DNA of 5,450 bases from Bacteroidota bacterium (GTDB lineage: Bacteria > Bacteroidota > Bacteroidia > Chitinophagales > LD1), in NCBI GenBank assembly GCA_023428205.1, contig JAEYZB010000272.1, positions 1 through 5,450 on the forward strand, given 5' to 3'. Position numbers and translations under genes: made by a program. Every line of letters begins with the position of its first letter. Positions within the stretch are counted from its first letter, which is position 1. The notes under the pieces were generated by a model. That model saw nothing but the letters and a program-made list of their open reading frames with translations. It ran no database searches and had not been told where the DNA came from. This document shows positions 1 to 5,327 of this stretch, in pieces.

Positions 1-2
1 CA

Positions 3-611
3 CTGGGGCTGATAAGCTGCAAAAATTCACCTGTAAAAACTGAAATTATGAATACGACAGCACAAACTGTTTCGTCTGAAACCATTGACACTATTACTCT
101 TGCCGGTGGTTGCTTTTGGTGCGTAGAAGCGGTATATCTGCGCATGAAAGGTGTGCAGAGTTCCGTTTCGGGATATAGCAACGGAACCGTAAAAAATCCA
201 ACCTACAAAGAGGTTTGTACGGGTACAACCGGACATGCGGAAGTGATACAAATCACCTTTGATAAAACGCAAACTTCTCTGGAAGATATTTTGGCGGTGT
301 TCTTTGCCGTGCACGACCCGACCACACTCAACCGACAAGGTGATGATGTAGGAACGCAGTACCGCTCAGCCGTTTTTTACAGAAACGAAGAACAAAAACA
401 AGCCGCTGAAAACGCTATTAAAAAACTCACCGAAGAGCAGGTTTATCCCAATAAAATTGTCACCGAAGTGACTCCGCTCGCCAACTTCTACAAAGCGGAA
501 GACTATCATCAGGACTATTACGCCAACAATCCACAAAACCCCTACTGCCAAGTAGTAGCCCGTGCTAAAGTGGAGAAGTTTGAAAAGCTGTTTAAAGACA
601 AGCGGAAGTAA
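3..611 (+). CDS. msrA: Peptide-methionine (S)-S-oxide reductase MsrA, probable lipoprotein (5' end outside window)
   Basis: Reduces the S epimer of methionine sulfoxide in proteins, normally using thioredoxin as reductant. Numbered from the ATG at 48 (187 residues), the hallmark GGCFWCVE lies at 20-27 with catalytic Cys22; GHAEV is at 62-66, DVGTQYRSAVFY at 100-111, EDYHQDYY at 151-158 and PYCQ at 165-168, whose Cys167 may be a recycling cysteine. This is one complete MsrA domain with no fused MsrB. The ATG at 48 is probably not the true start: the frame stays open to the window edge and encodes LGLISCKNSPVKTEI just before it. LISC fits a lipobox with Cys at codon 18-20, so the protein is probably exported and lipid-anchored, starting upstream of the window. 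If the ATG at 48 were used, the product would be cytoplasmic. No terminator is obvious after the TAA. The family call is very secure; the lipoprotein call is inference from a partial signal peptide. Confidence 0.95.
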   Translation: MGLISCKNSPVKTEIMNTTAQTVSSETIDTITLAGGCFWCVEAVYLRMKGVQSSVSGYSNGTVKNPTYKEVCTGTTGHAEVIQITFDKTQTSLEDILAVFFAVHDPTTLNRQGDDVGTQYRSAVFYRNEEQKQAAENAIKKLTEEQVYPNKIVTEVTPLANFYKAEDYHQDYYANNPQNPYCQVVARAKVEKFEKLFKDKRK

Positions 612-797
612 TTGATGAGAATTATCCTTGAAGTGGTGCGAAAAAACGAGGAGGATTACTTTAGTGTATCAGCAAAGTTGCTAATTTCTTAATGTTTGAG
701 CGCGTCCTACAAGTGTCGTCCTTCTAACGTTTTGCAGCTACCCGAAGGTGGCGATTTCGAAGATACTAAACTGTCTACTAATCACTACTTGCTTTGC
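612..797. other. Gene-free stretch after msrA
   Basis: No credible gene is seen in the first part of the 564-base gap between msrA and dapD. A 25-codon open frame at 615-692 has no recognisable features. On the minus strand, CAACTTTG at 672-679 resembles the TAnnTTTG -7 box with one mismatch, but no minus-strand gene follows it, since it would read into the antisense of msrA. No clear msrA terminator was found. Confidence 0.5.
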
Positions 798-819
798 CGT
801 CAGGTGTTCCCACCTGACG
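798..819. repeat. Perfect hairpin, 9-bp stem and 4-base loop
   Basis: CGTCAGGTG (798-806) and CACCTGACG (811-819) are exact reverse complements around the loop TTCC. No T-run follows on either strand, so it does not look like an intrinsic terminator. It lies 24 bases before a second perfect hairpin, and the pair resembles REP-like intergenic palindromes. That family assignment is inference. Confidence 0.7.
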
Positions 820-843
820 AGATTAAAGCCTAACACTTCTGTT

Positions 844-865
844 TGTCGGGAGAAAACTCCCGACA
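844..865. repeat. Perfect hairpin, 9-bp stem and AAAA loop
   Basis: TGTCGGGAG (844-852) and CTCCCGACA (857-865) are exact reverse complements around AAAA. The geometry (9-bp stem, 4-base loop) is identical to the hairpin at 798-819, but the stem sequence differs. It ends 14 bases before the 21-bp tandem array. It lacks an adjacent T-run, so termination is not its obvious role. Confidence 0.7.
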
Positions 866-879
866 GCACATGAATTTTT

Positions 880-1089
880 ACCGCTGGCACAAATGTATTT
901 ACCGCTGAGACAAATGTTTTTACTACTGGGACAAATGTTTTTGCGACTGAGACAAACGTTTTTGCCACTGGTACAAATGTTTTTGCGACTGGGACAAATG
1001 TTTTTACCGCTGGGACAAATGTTTTTACCACTGGGACAAATGTTTTTACCGCTGAGACAAATGTTTTTGCGGCTGAGACAACTATTTTT
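880..1089. repeat. Minisatellite: ten tandem 21-bp units
   Basis: Ten contiguous units of exactly 21 bp start at 880, 901, 922, 943, 964, 985, 1006, 1027, 1048 and 1069. Each carries CTG at unit positions 5-7 and a core close to ACAAATGTTTTT at positions 10-21. Differences are concentrated at unit positions 1, 3, 4, 8 and 9; units 1, 4 and 10 also have changes in the core. The array ends where unit periodicity breaks at GCATTCCCG. Because 21 is a multiple of 3 and several frames of the unit lack stops, long open frames run through on both strands (for example heptads like KTFVPVV, or NICPSGK, on the minus strand). These look like by-products of the repeat rather than genes. The array lies 3' of both msrA and dapD, which converge on this gap. 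Confidence 0.93.
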
Positions 1090-1106
1090 GCATTCCCGAA
1101 AAAGAC

Positions 1107-1152
1107 AGAAATGGCCGTAAAAAACGCGGTCACTGAGCATAGTCGAAGTGAG
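1107..1152 (-). repeat. 46-bp dispersed repeat, copy A
   Basis: This segment matches the reverse complement of 3160-3205 at 43 of 46 positions (mismatches lie around 1115, 1118 and 1132). It contains the core CTGAGCATAGTCGAAGTGAG. It sits 24-69 bases beyond the dapD stop. Read on the minus strand it holds a weak 5-bp stem (TCACT/AGTGA) followed by CCGCG and six T residues, so it could act as a poor terminator for dapD. From memory, related CTTCGACTnnGCTCAG motifs are common between genes in Bacteroidota; I could not verify that here. Confidence 0.85.
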
Positions 1153-1175
1153 TAGGATTTACTTCATCATCTCCT

Positions 1176-1988
1176 CTACTCAGCTACTCCAAAGTCGCGC
1201 AGTGCGTTATTCAAGGAAGTTTTCAAATCAGTAGAAGGTTTTCGCTGACCGATAATAAGCGCGCACGGTACTTGGTAATTTCCCGCAGGGAATGTTTTTG
1301 TGTATGAACCAGGAATCACCACCGAACGAGGCGGCACATAACCTTTATATTCCACAGGCTCTGCTCCTGTAACATCAATGATTTTGGTACTCATCGTCAG
1401 CACCACATTCGCTCCTAAAACCGCCTCCGAGCAGACACGAACACCTTCCACCACAATACAGCGCGACCCCACAAAGCAATTATCTTCGATAATCACCGGA
1501 GCAGCTTGCACAGGTTCCAGTACTCCGCCAATTCCTACTCCTCCGCTTAGATGCACATTTTTGCCGATTTGCGCACACGAACCAACAGTCGCCCACGTGT
1601 CCACCATCGTGTTTTCATCTACATAAGCACCAATATTTACATAAGACGGCATCATGATGACGCCCTTCGCCAAAAACGCTCCATAGCGCGCCACCGCGTG
1701 AGGCACTACGCGCACTCCCAAGTCTTTGTAGTTTTTCTTCAACGCCATTTTATCGTGAAACTCCAATGGGCCAATCTCGATTGTTTCCATTTGGCGAATC
1801 GGGAAATACAAAATCACCGCTTTTTTCACCCATTCATTTACCTGCCAACCGTCCGCCACGGGTTCCGCAACGCGCAGTGCGCCTTTATCCAACTGTTCAA
1901 TAATTTGTTCTATCGCTTCGCGGGTTTCAGGTTTCGCCAAAAGCGCACGGTCGTTCCACGCAGCTTCAATCGTATTTTGTAATGACAT
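1176..1988 (-). CDS. dapD: 2,3,4,5-tetrahydropyridine-2,6-dicarboxylate N-succinyltransferase (DapD)
   Basis: Cytoplasmic enzyme that transfers succinyl from succinyl-CoA to tetrahydrodipicolinate, giving N-succinyl-2-amino-6-oxopimelate in the succinylase branch of lysine and meso-diaminopimelate synthesis. The 270-residue product starts MSLQNTIEAAWNDR, the usual DapD N-terminus. The N-terminal domain (about 1-100) includes LRVAEP at 38-43. A left-handed beta-helix of hexapeptide repeats covers about 105-225, with NIGAYVDENTMVDTWATVGS at 118-137 and GGVGIGGVLEP at 149-159; the C-terminal cap contains PCALIIGQRK at 241-250. Length is normal for the family. An in-frame ATG at 2028-2030 would add 14 residues, but it lies upstream of the -7-like box at 2015-2022 and is not family-like, so the ATG at 1986-1988 is chosen. 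The stop is TAG. No other dap gene is adjacent; it diverges from the gene at 2099. Confidence 0.97.
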   Translation of the reverse strand: MSLQNTIEAAWNDRALLAKPETREAIEQIIEQLDKGALRVAEPVADGWQVNEWVKKAVILYFPIRQMETIEIGPLEFHDKMALKKNYKDLGVRVVPHAVARYGAFLAKGVIMMPSYVNIGAYVDENTMVDTWATVGSCAQIGKNVHLSGGVGIGGVLEPVQAAPVIIEDNCFVGSRCIVVEGVRVCSEAVLGANVVLTMSTKIIDVTGAEPVEYKGYVPPRSVVIPGSYTKTFPAGNYQVPCALIIGQRKPSTDLKTSLNNALRDFGVAE

Positions 1989-2014
1989 ATTTTTAAAATT
2001 TCGGTGTAAATGAA

Positions 2015-2022
2015 GAAAGATA
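2015..2022 (-). promoter_or_regulatory. Candidate dapD -7 box (TATCTTTC)
   Basis: On the minus strand this reads TATCTTTC, one mismatch from the Bacteroidota -7 consensus TAnnTTTG. It ends 26 bases before the chosen dapD ATG, predicting a short leader of about 20 nt. That placement supports the start at 1988 over the upstream ATG. No convincing -33 TTG was found. Confidence 0.45.
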
Positions 2023-2068
2023 TTTTTCATTTCTAAAATAAAGCGGAATAGAGAATGATTTTTTTTAT

Positions 2069-2076
2069 TACGTTTG
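2069..2076 (+). promoter_or_regulatory. -7 box of the repeat/peptidoglycan-binding gene (TACGTTTG)
   Basis: TACGTTTG matches TAnnTTTG exactly and lies 22 bases upstream of the ATG at 2099, predicting a leader of about 18 nt. The bases before the ATG are A/T-rich without a Shine-Dalgarno sequence, as is usual in Bacteroidota. No clear -33 TTG at the standard spacing. Confidence 0.6.
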
Positions 2077-2098
2077 GCTTTATAAATAATAACCTAAA

Positions 2099-3079
2099 AT
2101 GAAAAAGATAACGCTTGTATTCATTCTTGCGACCATTTCATTAGTGAATCTTTCGGCACAGATTTATGTGAACACCGGAAACCCGAACGTACAAAAAGCA
2201 AAGAAAGAAAACCCGAATGCAGTAGTGGTGGACGTGGATAAAAGTGTGAAGCCAACTGAAACAGGAATCGCTCCTGCAACTGCGAAAACCGTAACGGCAA
2301 CGAAAAGCACAGCTCCGGTAAAAAGCACCGTATCAACCGATATTCCTGCTGATTTACCGTTAAACGCTGAACCGGGAAAATGTTATGCGCGTACCGCCAT
2401 TCCCGATAAGTACGAAACGATAGAGGAGCAAGTGATTGATAAACCGGCATCATTCCGAACGGAAGTAATTCCTGCGAAATACAAAACGGTTTATGACTCT
2501 GTAATCACAAAACCGGCAACCGTAAAAAAAATCACTACTCCTGCCGTATATGAAACCATTACCGAAGATGTATTGGTTACTCCGGCTACTCAAAAATGGG
2601 TGAGTGTTTCCGACCCAACCTGCCTTTCGCCTAATCCTTCAGACTGCCAGATTTTACAACTGAAAGAAATTCCGGCTGTGTACAAAAAAACTACGCGCAG
2701 AGAAATTAAAACACCTGCCTCTGTACAGGAAATTCCTGTACCTGCGGTATATTCTGTAACAAAACGTAGCGTAGTGGAGGTTCCAGCCCAAACCACCAAA
2801 ATTGAAATTCCTGCGACTTATAAAAAAATTACCCGCCAACAGTTAGTAAGCAAAGGCGGATATTCTCAGTGGCAAGAAGTGCTTTGCGGAAAAGATTTAA
2901 CCCCTGAAAAAATTAAGGCGATTCAAATCGCTCTTACCGCAGAGGGATTTGATGTTGGAACTCCTGACGGCTATTTGGGAGAGCGAAGCAGAGCAGCTAT
3001 CCTTCGCTATCAGCAAGCAAAAGGCCTGCCTGTGGGCAACCTGAATATTGCGACACTACAAAAACTTGGAGTGAAGTAA
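2099..3079 (+). CDS. Exported repeat protein with C-terminal peptidoglycan-binding domain
   Basis: A 326-residue secreted protein, probably periplasmic or cell-wall associated. Residues 1-20 form a Sec signal peptide (MKK, hydrophobic core, LSA before Q21) with likely SPase I cleavage after Ala20; there is no lipobox Cys. Residues 40-90 are a Thr/Lys/Ala/Pro-rich linker. Six repeats follow, each opening with a (I/V/T)P(A/D)xY motif at 101, 124, 147, 191, 214 and 237: a strict 23-residue period, apart from a 21-residue insertion in the third repeat. That insertion holds Cys175 and Cys183; the only other cysteines, Cys95 and Cys263, bracket the repeat block. Residues about 267-326 match PG_binding_1 (LTPEKIKAIQIAL, PDGYLGERSRAAILRYQQ, NIATLQKLGV), a fold that binds peptidoglycan and often targets other domains to the wall. 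No catalytic domain is visible, so the role is probably structural. The gene diverges from dapD and ends at a strong terminator. Confidence 0.85.
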   Translation: MKKITLVFILATISLVNLSAQIYVNTGNPNVQKAKKENPNAVVVDVDKSVKPTETGIAPATAKTVTATKSTAPVKSTVSTDIPADLPLNAEPGKCYARTAIPDKYETIEEQVIDKPASFRTEVIPAKYKTVYDSVITKPATVKKITTPAVYETITEDVLVTPATQKWVSVSDPTCLSPNPSDCQILQLKEIPAVYKKTTRREIKTPASVQEIPVPAVYSVTKRSVVEVPAQTTKIEIPATYKKITRQQLVSKGGYSQWQEVLCGKDLTPEKIKAIQIALTAEGFDVGTPDGYLGERSRAAILRYQQAKGLPVGNLNIATLQKLGVK

Positions 3080-3100
3080 ACAATTAAAAAGATAGAACAG

Positions 3101-3129
3101 AAGGTGCTCATTTTGGGGCGCCTTTTTTT
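3101..3129 (+). terminator. Intrinsic terminator after the peptidoglycan-binding gene
   Basis: AAGGTGCTC (3101-3109) pairs with GGGCGCCTT (3116-3124) in a 9-bp stem around ATTTTG, followed by five more T residues. Two of the pairs are G-U on the plus-strand RNA; on the minus strand they become A-C mismatches, so the hairpin is built for plus-strand transcripts. It begins 22 bases after the TAA at 3077-3079. Confidence 0.88.
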
Positions 3130-3159
3130 ATCTTGTTTAATTCTTCGTTATTGTTTCTG

Positions 3160-3205
3160 CTCACTTCGACTATGCTCAGCGACCGCGTTTTTTTCGCCCA
3201 TTTCT
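3160..3205 (+). repeat. 46-bp dispersed repeat, copy B
   Basis: Matches the reverse complement of 1107-1152 at 43 of 46 positions, with the core CTCACTTCGACTATGCTCAG at 3160-3179 and a T-run at 3188-3194. It lies between the terminator of the upstream gene and the stop of the convergent ABC transporter (11 bases away). Like copy A, it has the same orientation relative to the gene whose 3' end it follows (dapD for A, the 2099 gene for B). Confidence 0.85.
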
Positions 3206-3215
3206 CTATAAATCA

Positions 3216-5039
3216 TTACAGGAATTGTTGAAGGGCTATCATCTTAGCATAGAGGCCATTTTGTGCCAAGAGTGATTCGTGTGTACCTGTTTCGGCAATT
3301 TCCCCTTCATGCAGTACAACAATTTTATCTGCATGTTTAATAGTGGAAAGACGATGAGCAATTGCAATCACAGTACGATTTTTCATAGCGTTTGCAAGGG
3401 CTGTTTGCACGGCTTTTTCCGATTCGGAATCGAGAGATGAGGTCGCTTCATCTAAAATTAAAATGGGTGGATTGCGCAAAATAGCGCGGGCAATTGTGAG
3501 TCGCTGGCGCTCACCACCGCTTAATTTCATTCCTCGGTCTCCAATCGTGGTTTCAAATTGTTTTTCCTGCTGCTGAATAAAATTATACGCATTCGCAATT
3601 TTCGCGGCTTCAATCACATCTGCTTGCGAAACATTTTTTTGCCCAAAAACAATGTTGTTATAGATTGTATCATTGAATAAAACCGGTTCTTGAGAAACGA
3701 CCGCCATCAACGAACGCAGGCTATCTAATTTAAGATTACGGATATTTTCTCCGTCTATTACAATCTCCCCTTTTGAAACATCATAAAAGCGCAAAAGTAA
3801 ATCCACGATAGTAGATTTTCCCGCGCCCGATGCGCCCACCACAGCAATCATTTGTCCTTTTTCTATCGAAAGAGAAAGCTCCTTCAATGCCTGTTTTTCG
3901 CTTGATGAAGGATAAGTAAATTCAACGTTTTTATAGCTGATATTTTGCAAGAAATCCGTTTTGGTTTTCGCATTTTCACTATCAATGATATCAGGCTGCG
4001 CGTCCAATACTTCAAACACTCTATCTGCGGCTGCCAGACCGATACGAATATTGTAAAACGCATTGGAAAAACTTTTTGCGGGTTGAATCAAGAGAGAAAA
4101 CATCGCAATAAAACCAATGAATGTAGCCGCATCTAATTCATTTTTGAAAACCAAATTTCCGCCAAACCACAACACAGAAGCAAACACGACAACAGATAAA
4201 AATTCGGTGAGTGGCGATGATAGTTCATAGCGAATATTGATATTATTCGCTTGCGTGTAAAGTGTTTTATTCAATTCTTCAAACTGCGCTTGTTTATAGC
4301 GTTTCGCGTTAAACGCTTGGATGATTTTCAAACCTGAAATACTTTCTTCTATCAAGGCAATCATTTGCCCTGTGAGTGTTTGTGTATCGGCTGATTTGCG
4401 TTTCAAACTTTTTCCGACTTTGCCAATAATACCGCCCGTGATTCCCAGCATAACAAACACAAATAGCGTAAGTTTTGGGCTAATCATCAACATCCAAACA
4501 AGTGAAAGTAAAATATTCACAGGTTCCCGTACGCTTACTTCCAACATACTGATAACACTATTTTCTACAGCTTTTACATCATTCGTTACTCGCGAAATCA
4601 AATCGCCTTTTTTGGCTTTTTGGTAGTAGCTCGGAGTGAGTGAAGTGATTTTATCGTAAAGTTGATTGCGAATGTCGCGCAGAATGCCGTTTCGAATTGG
4701 AGCCTGCGCGCGCAACGCCAAATAGCGAAATAGGTTTTTCAGAAAAATAATGACCATCACACTCACGCAAACCAACGCCAGCGCGTAAGCCGCACCGTGC
4801 AGATATTTCTGTTCGCCTAAATAAAATTTTATCCAATCCAATACCGCTGTGGCTTGCAAACGAAATTCAGGACGCTGCGTTACTTCCGGCACCTGCCCGA
4901 AAAGCAACTGCAAGAGTGGAATCACCATAACGATAGAAAAAATAGAAAAGAATGCAGAGAGTATATTGAACAAAACATTCAAACCGGCATTCAGCAGGTA
5001 CTTTTGGAGGTACGATAAAATTCGTTTAAAAGAAGACAT
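3216..5039 (-). CDS. MsbA-like ABC exporter, fused permease and ATPase
   Basis: A 607-residue half-transporter of the B-family ABC exporters, expected to work as a homodimer in the inner membrane. Residues about 1-330 form the transmembrane domain, with hydrophobic helices near 20-45, 83-105, 172-187, 190-208, 278-298 and 305-322, and the cytosolic segment YYQKAKKGDLISRVTNDV at 138-155 typical of the family. The ATPase domain (about 365-607) is intact: A-loop Tyr376, Walker A GASGAGKST at 402-410, Q-loop Gln450, signature LSGGE at 506-510, Walker B ILILD at 526-530 with catalytic Glu531, and H-loop His562. Similarity to MsbA suggests export of lipid A or another lipid, but the substrate cannot be read from sequence; multidrug export is the main alternative, so no symbol is given. 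The start follows a perfect -7 box at unusually close range. It is monocistronic as far as the window shows and convergent with the 2099 gene. Confidence 0.95.
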   Translation of the reverse strand: MSSFKRILSYLQKYLLNAGLNVLFNILSAFFSIFSIVMVIPLLQLLFGQVPEVTQRPEFRLQATAVLDWIKFYLGEQKYLHGAAYALALVCVSVMVIIFLKNLFRYLALRAQAPIRNGILRDIRNQLYDKITSLTPSYYQKAKKGDLISRVTNDVKAVENSVISMLEVSVREPVNILLSLVWMLMISPKLTLFVFVMLGITGGIIGKVGKSLKRKSADTQTLTGQMIALIEESISGLKIIQAFNAKRYKQAQFEELNKTLYTQANNINIRYELSSPLTEFLSVVVFASVLWFGGNLVFKNELDAATFIGFIAMFSLLIQPAKSFSNAFYNIRIGLAAADRVFEVLDAQPDIIDSENAKTKTDFLQNISYKNVEFTYPSSSEKQALKELSLSIEKGQMIAVVGASGAGKSTIVDLLLRFYDVSKGEIVIDGENIRNLKLDSLRSLMAVVSQEPVLFNDTIYNNIVFGQKNVSQADVIEAAKIANAYNFIQQQEKQFETTIGDRGMKLSGGERQRLTIARAILRNPPILILDEATSSLDSESEKAVQTALANAMKNRTVIAIAHRLSTIKHADKIVVLHEGEIAETGTHESLLAQNGLYAKMIALQQFL

Positions 5040-5043
5040 TGCA

Positions 5044-5051
5044 CAAAGATA
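5044..5051 (-). promoter_or_regulatory. -7 box of the ABC exporter (TATCTTTG), implying a leaderless start
   Basis: On the minus strand this reads TATCTTTG, an exact TAnnTTTG match. Only four bases (TGCA) separate it from the ATG at 5039. With the usual start a few bases after the box, transcription would begin at or next to the A of the ATG. The -33 region is occupied by the 7-bp tandem repeat and has no TTG. Confidence 0.6.
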
Positions 5052-5056
5052 GAATT

Positions 5057-5091
5057 AGTCGTAAGTCGTAAGAGATAAGTCGTAAGTTAAT
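5057..5091. repeat. 7-bp tandem repeat (AGTCGTA)
   Basis: Five consecutive 7-base blocks: AGTCGTA (5057), AGTCGTA (5064), AGAGATA (5071), AGTCGTA (5078) and AGTTAAT (5085). Three are identical, one differs at two positions and the last is degenerate. They lie directly upstream of the exporter's -7 box, where the -33 element would be expected. Confidence 0.8.
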
Positions 5092-5105
5092 TTGGCTTTT
5101 TCGCT

Positions 5106-5136
5106 AAAAAGAAAAAGCGCAGATGAACTGCGCCTT
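5106..5136 (-). terminator. Minus-strand intrinsic terminator in the exporter upstream region
   Basis: On the minus strand AAGGCGCAG (5136-5128) pairs with CTGCGCTTT (5122-5114) around a TTCAT loop, and the tail reads T-rich through 5106. The seventh pair is G-U on the minus-strand RNA but A-C on the plus strand, and only the minus strand has the T-tract, so it ends leftward transcription. The only coding sequence to the right in the window is on the plus strand, so the terminated transcript must be non-coding or start outside any seen gene. Confidence 0.75.
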
Positions 5137-5309
5137 CTATAACTAAACCCTAACCGTCTTTGATTGCTGAGCAATCTATATTTTGAAAAAAAACTTTACT
5201 CCAAAATTCGCATCTTGTTCTGCGAAACAATCTCTTATACGTAAAGAGTTACAAAAATGTTTCAATTTTAACAAAACTTTTTTTTCACTCCCCTTTTCTG
5301 TAGGATTGC
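5107..5309 (-). ncRNA. Putative small RNA of about 200 nt, possibly 6S-like
   Basis: A perfect minus-strand -7 box (5314-5321) and a minus-strand terminator (5106-5136) bracket about 200 bases without a gene. The interval holds nested complementary segments: 5304-5309 with 5171-5176, 5260-5265 with 5183-5188, 5241-5246 with 5194-5199, and an apical hairpin 5221-5226 with 5207-5212, each an exact 6-bp match. Together they would form an irregular rod with open internal loops, the general shape of 6S RNA, which binds RNA polymerase holoenzyme. A competing local hairpin (5171-5176 with 5162-5167) uses the same segment as the outer helix. I do not recognise the sequence as a known family; the 6S idea is based on size and shape only. 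Short 6-bp helices in AT-rich DNA can occur by chance, so the promoter and terminator are the stronger evidence. Confidence 0.4.
5301..5308 (+). promoter_or_regulatory. Weak candidate -7 box for the 5328 gene (TAGGATTG)
   Basis: TAGGATTG differs from TAnnTTTG at one position and lies 19 bases before the ATG at 5328. No -33 TTG is evident. It would overlap the predicted start of the minus-strand small RNA. Weak evidence only. Confidence 0.25.
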
Positions 5310-5313
5310 GATG

Positions 5314-5321
5314 CAAACATA
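5314..5321 (-). promoter_or_regulatory. Minus-strand -7 box (TATGTTTG) facing the intergenic region
   Basis: Read on the minus strand, TATGTTTG is an exact TAnnTTTG match. It points left, away from the plus-strand gene at 5328, with a predicted transcription start near 5309. No open reading frame of useful size follows, so it supports a non-coding transcript. It lies just 6 bases before the divergent start codon. Confidence 0.45.
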
Positions 5322-5327
5322 ATACTT

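Noticed and set aside
615..692. 25-codon open frame just after msrA
   Set aside because: Too short, no recognisable motif, and no initiation signal beyond proximity to msrA.
880..1089. Plasmid-type iterons or a replication origin
   Set aside because: The unit length is in the iteron range, but there is no replication initiator gene or DnaA-box cluster, and the neighbours are chromosomal housekeeping genes.
880..1089. CRISPR array
   Set aside because: Units are contiguous with no unique spacers, only 21 bp long, and no cas gene is present.
893..1120. Plus-strand open frame across the same array (MFLPLGQ repeats)
   Set aside because: Another by-product of the stop-free repeat unit; no coding sequence outside the array supports it.
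738..1140. Long minus-strand open frames through the 21-bp array (heptads such as KTFVPVV and NICPSGK)
   Set aside because: The repeat length is a multiple of 3 and the unit lacks stops in several frames, so open frames appear automatically on both strands. No signal peptide, family motif or independent coding signal supports them, and the GTG or ATG starts lie inside the dispersed repeat.
1989..2030. 14-residue N-terminal extension of DapD from the ATG at 2028
   Set aside because: It lies upstream of the likely transcription start and precedes the family-typical MSLQNTIEAAW N-terminus; homologous DapD proteins of this length begin at the internal ATG.
1107..3205. Composite transposon bounded by the 46-bp inverted repeats
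   Set aside because: No transposase lies between the copies and no target-site duplication is apparent; the enclosed genes are ordinary core genes.
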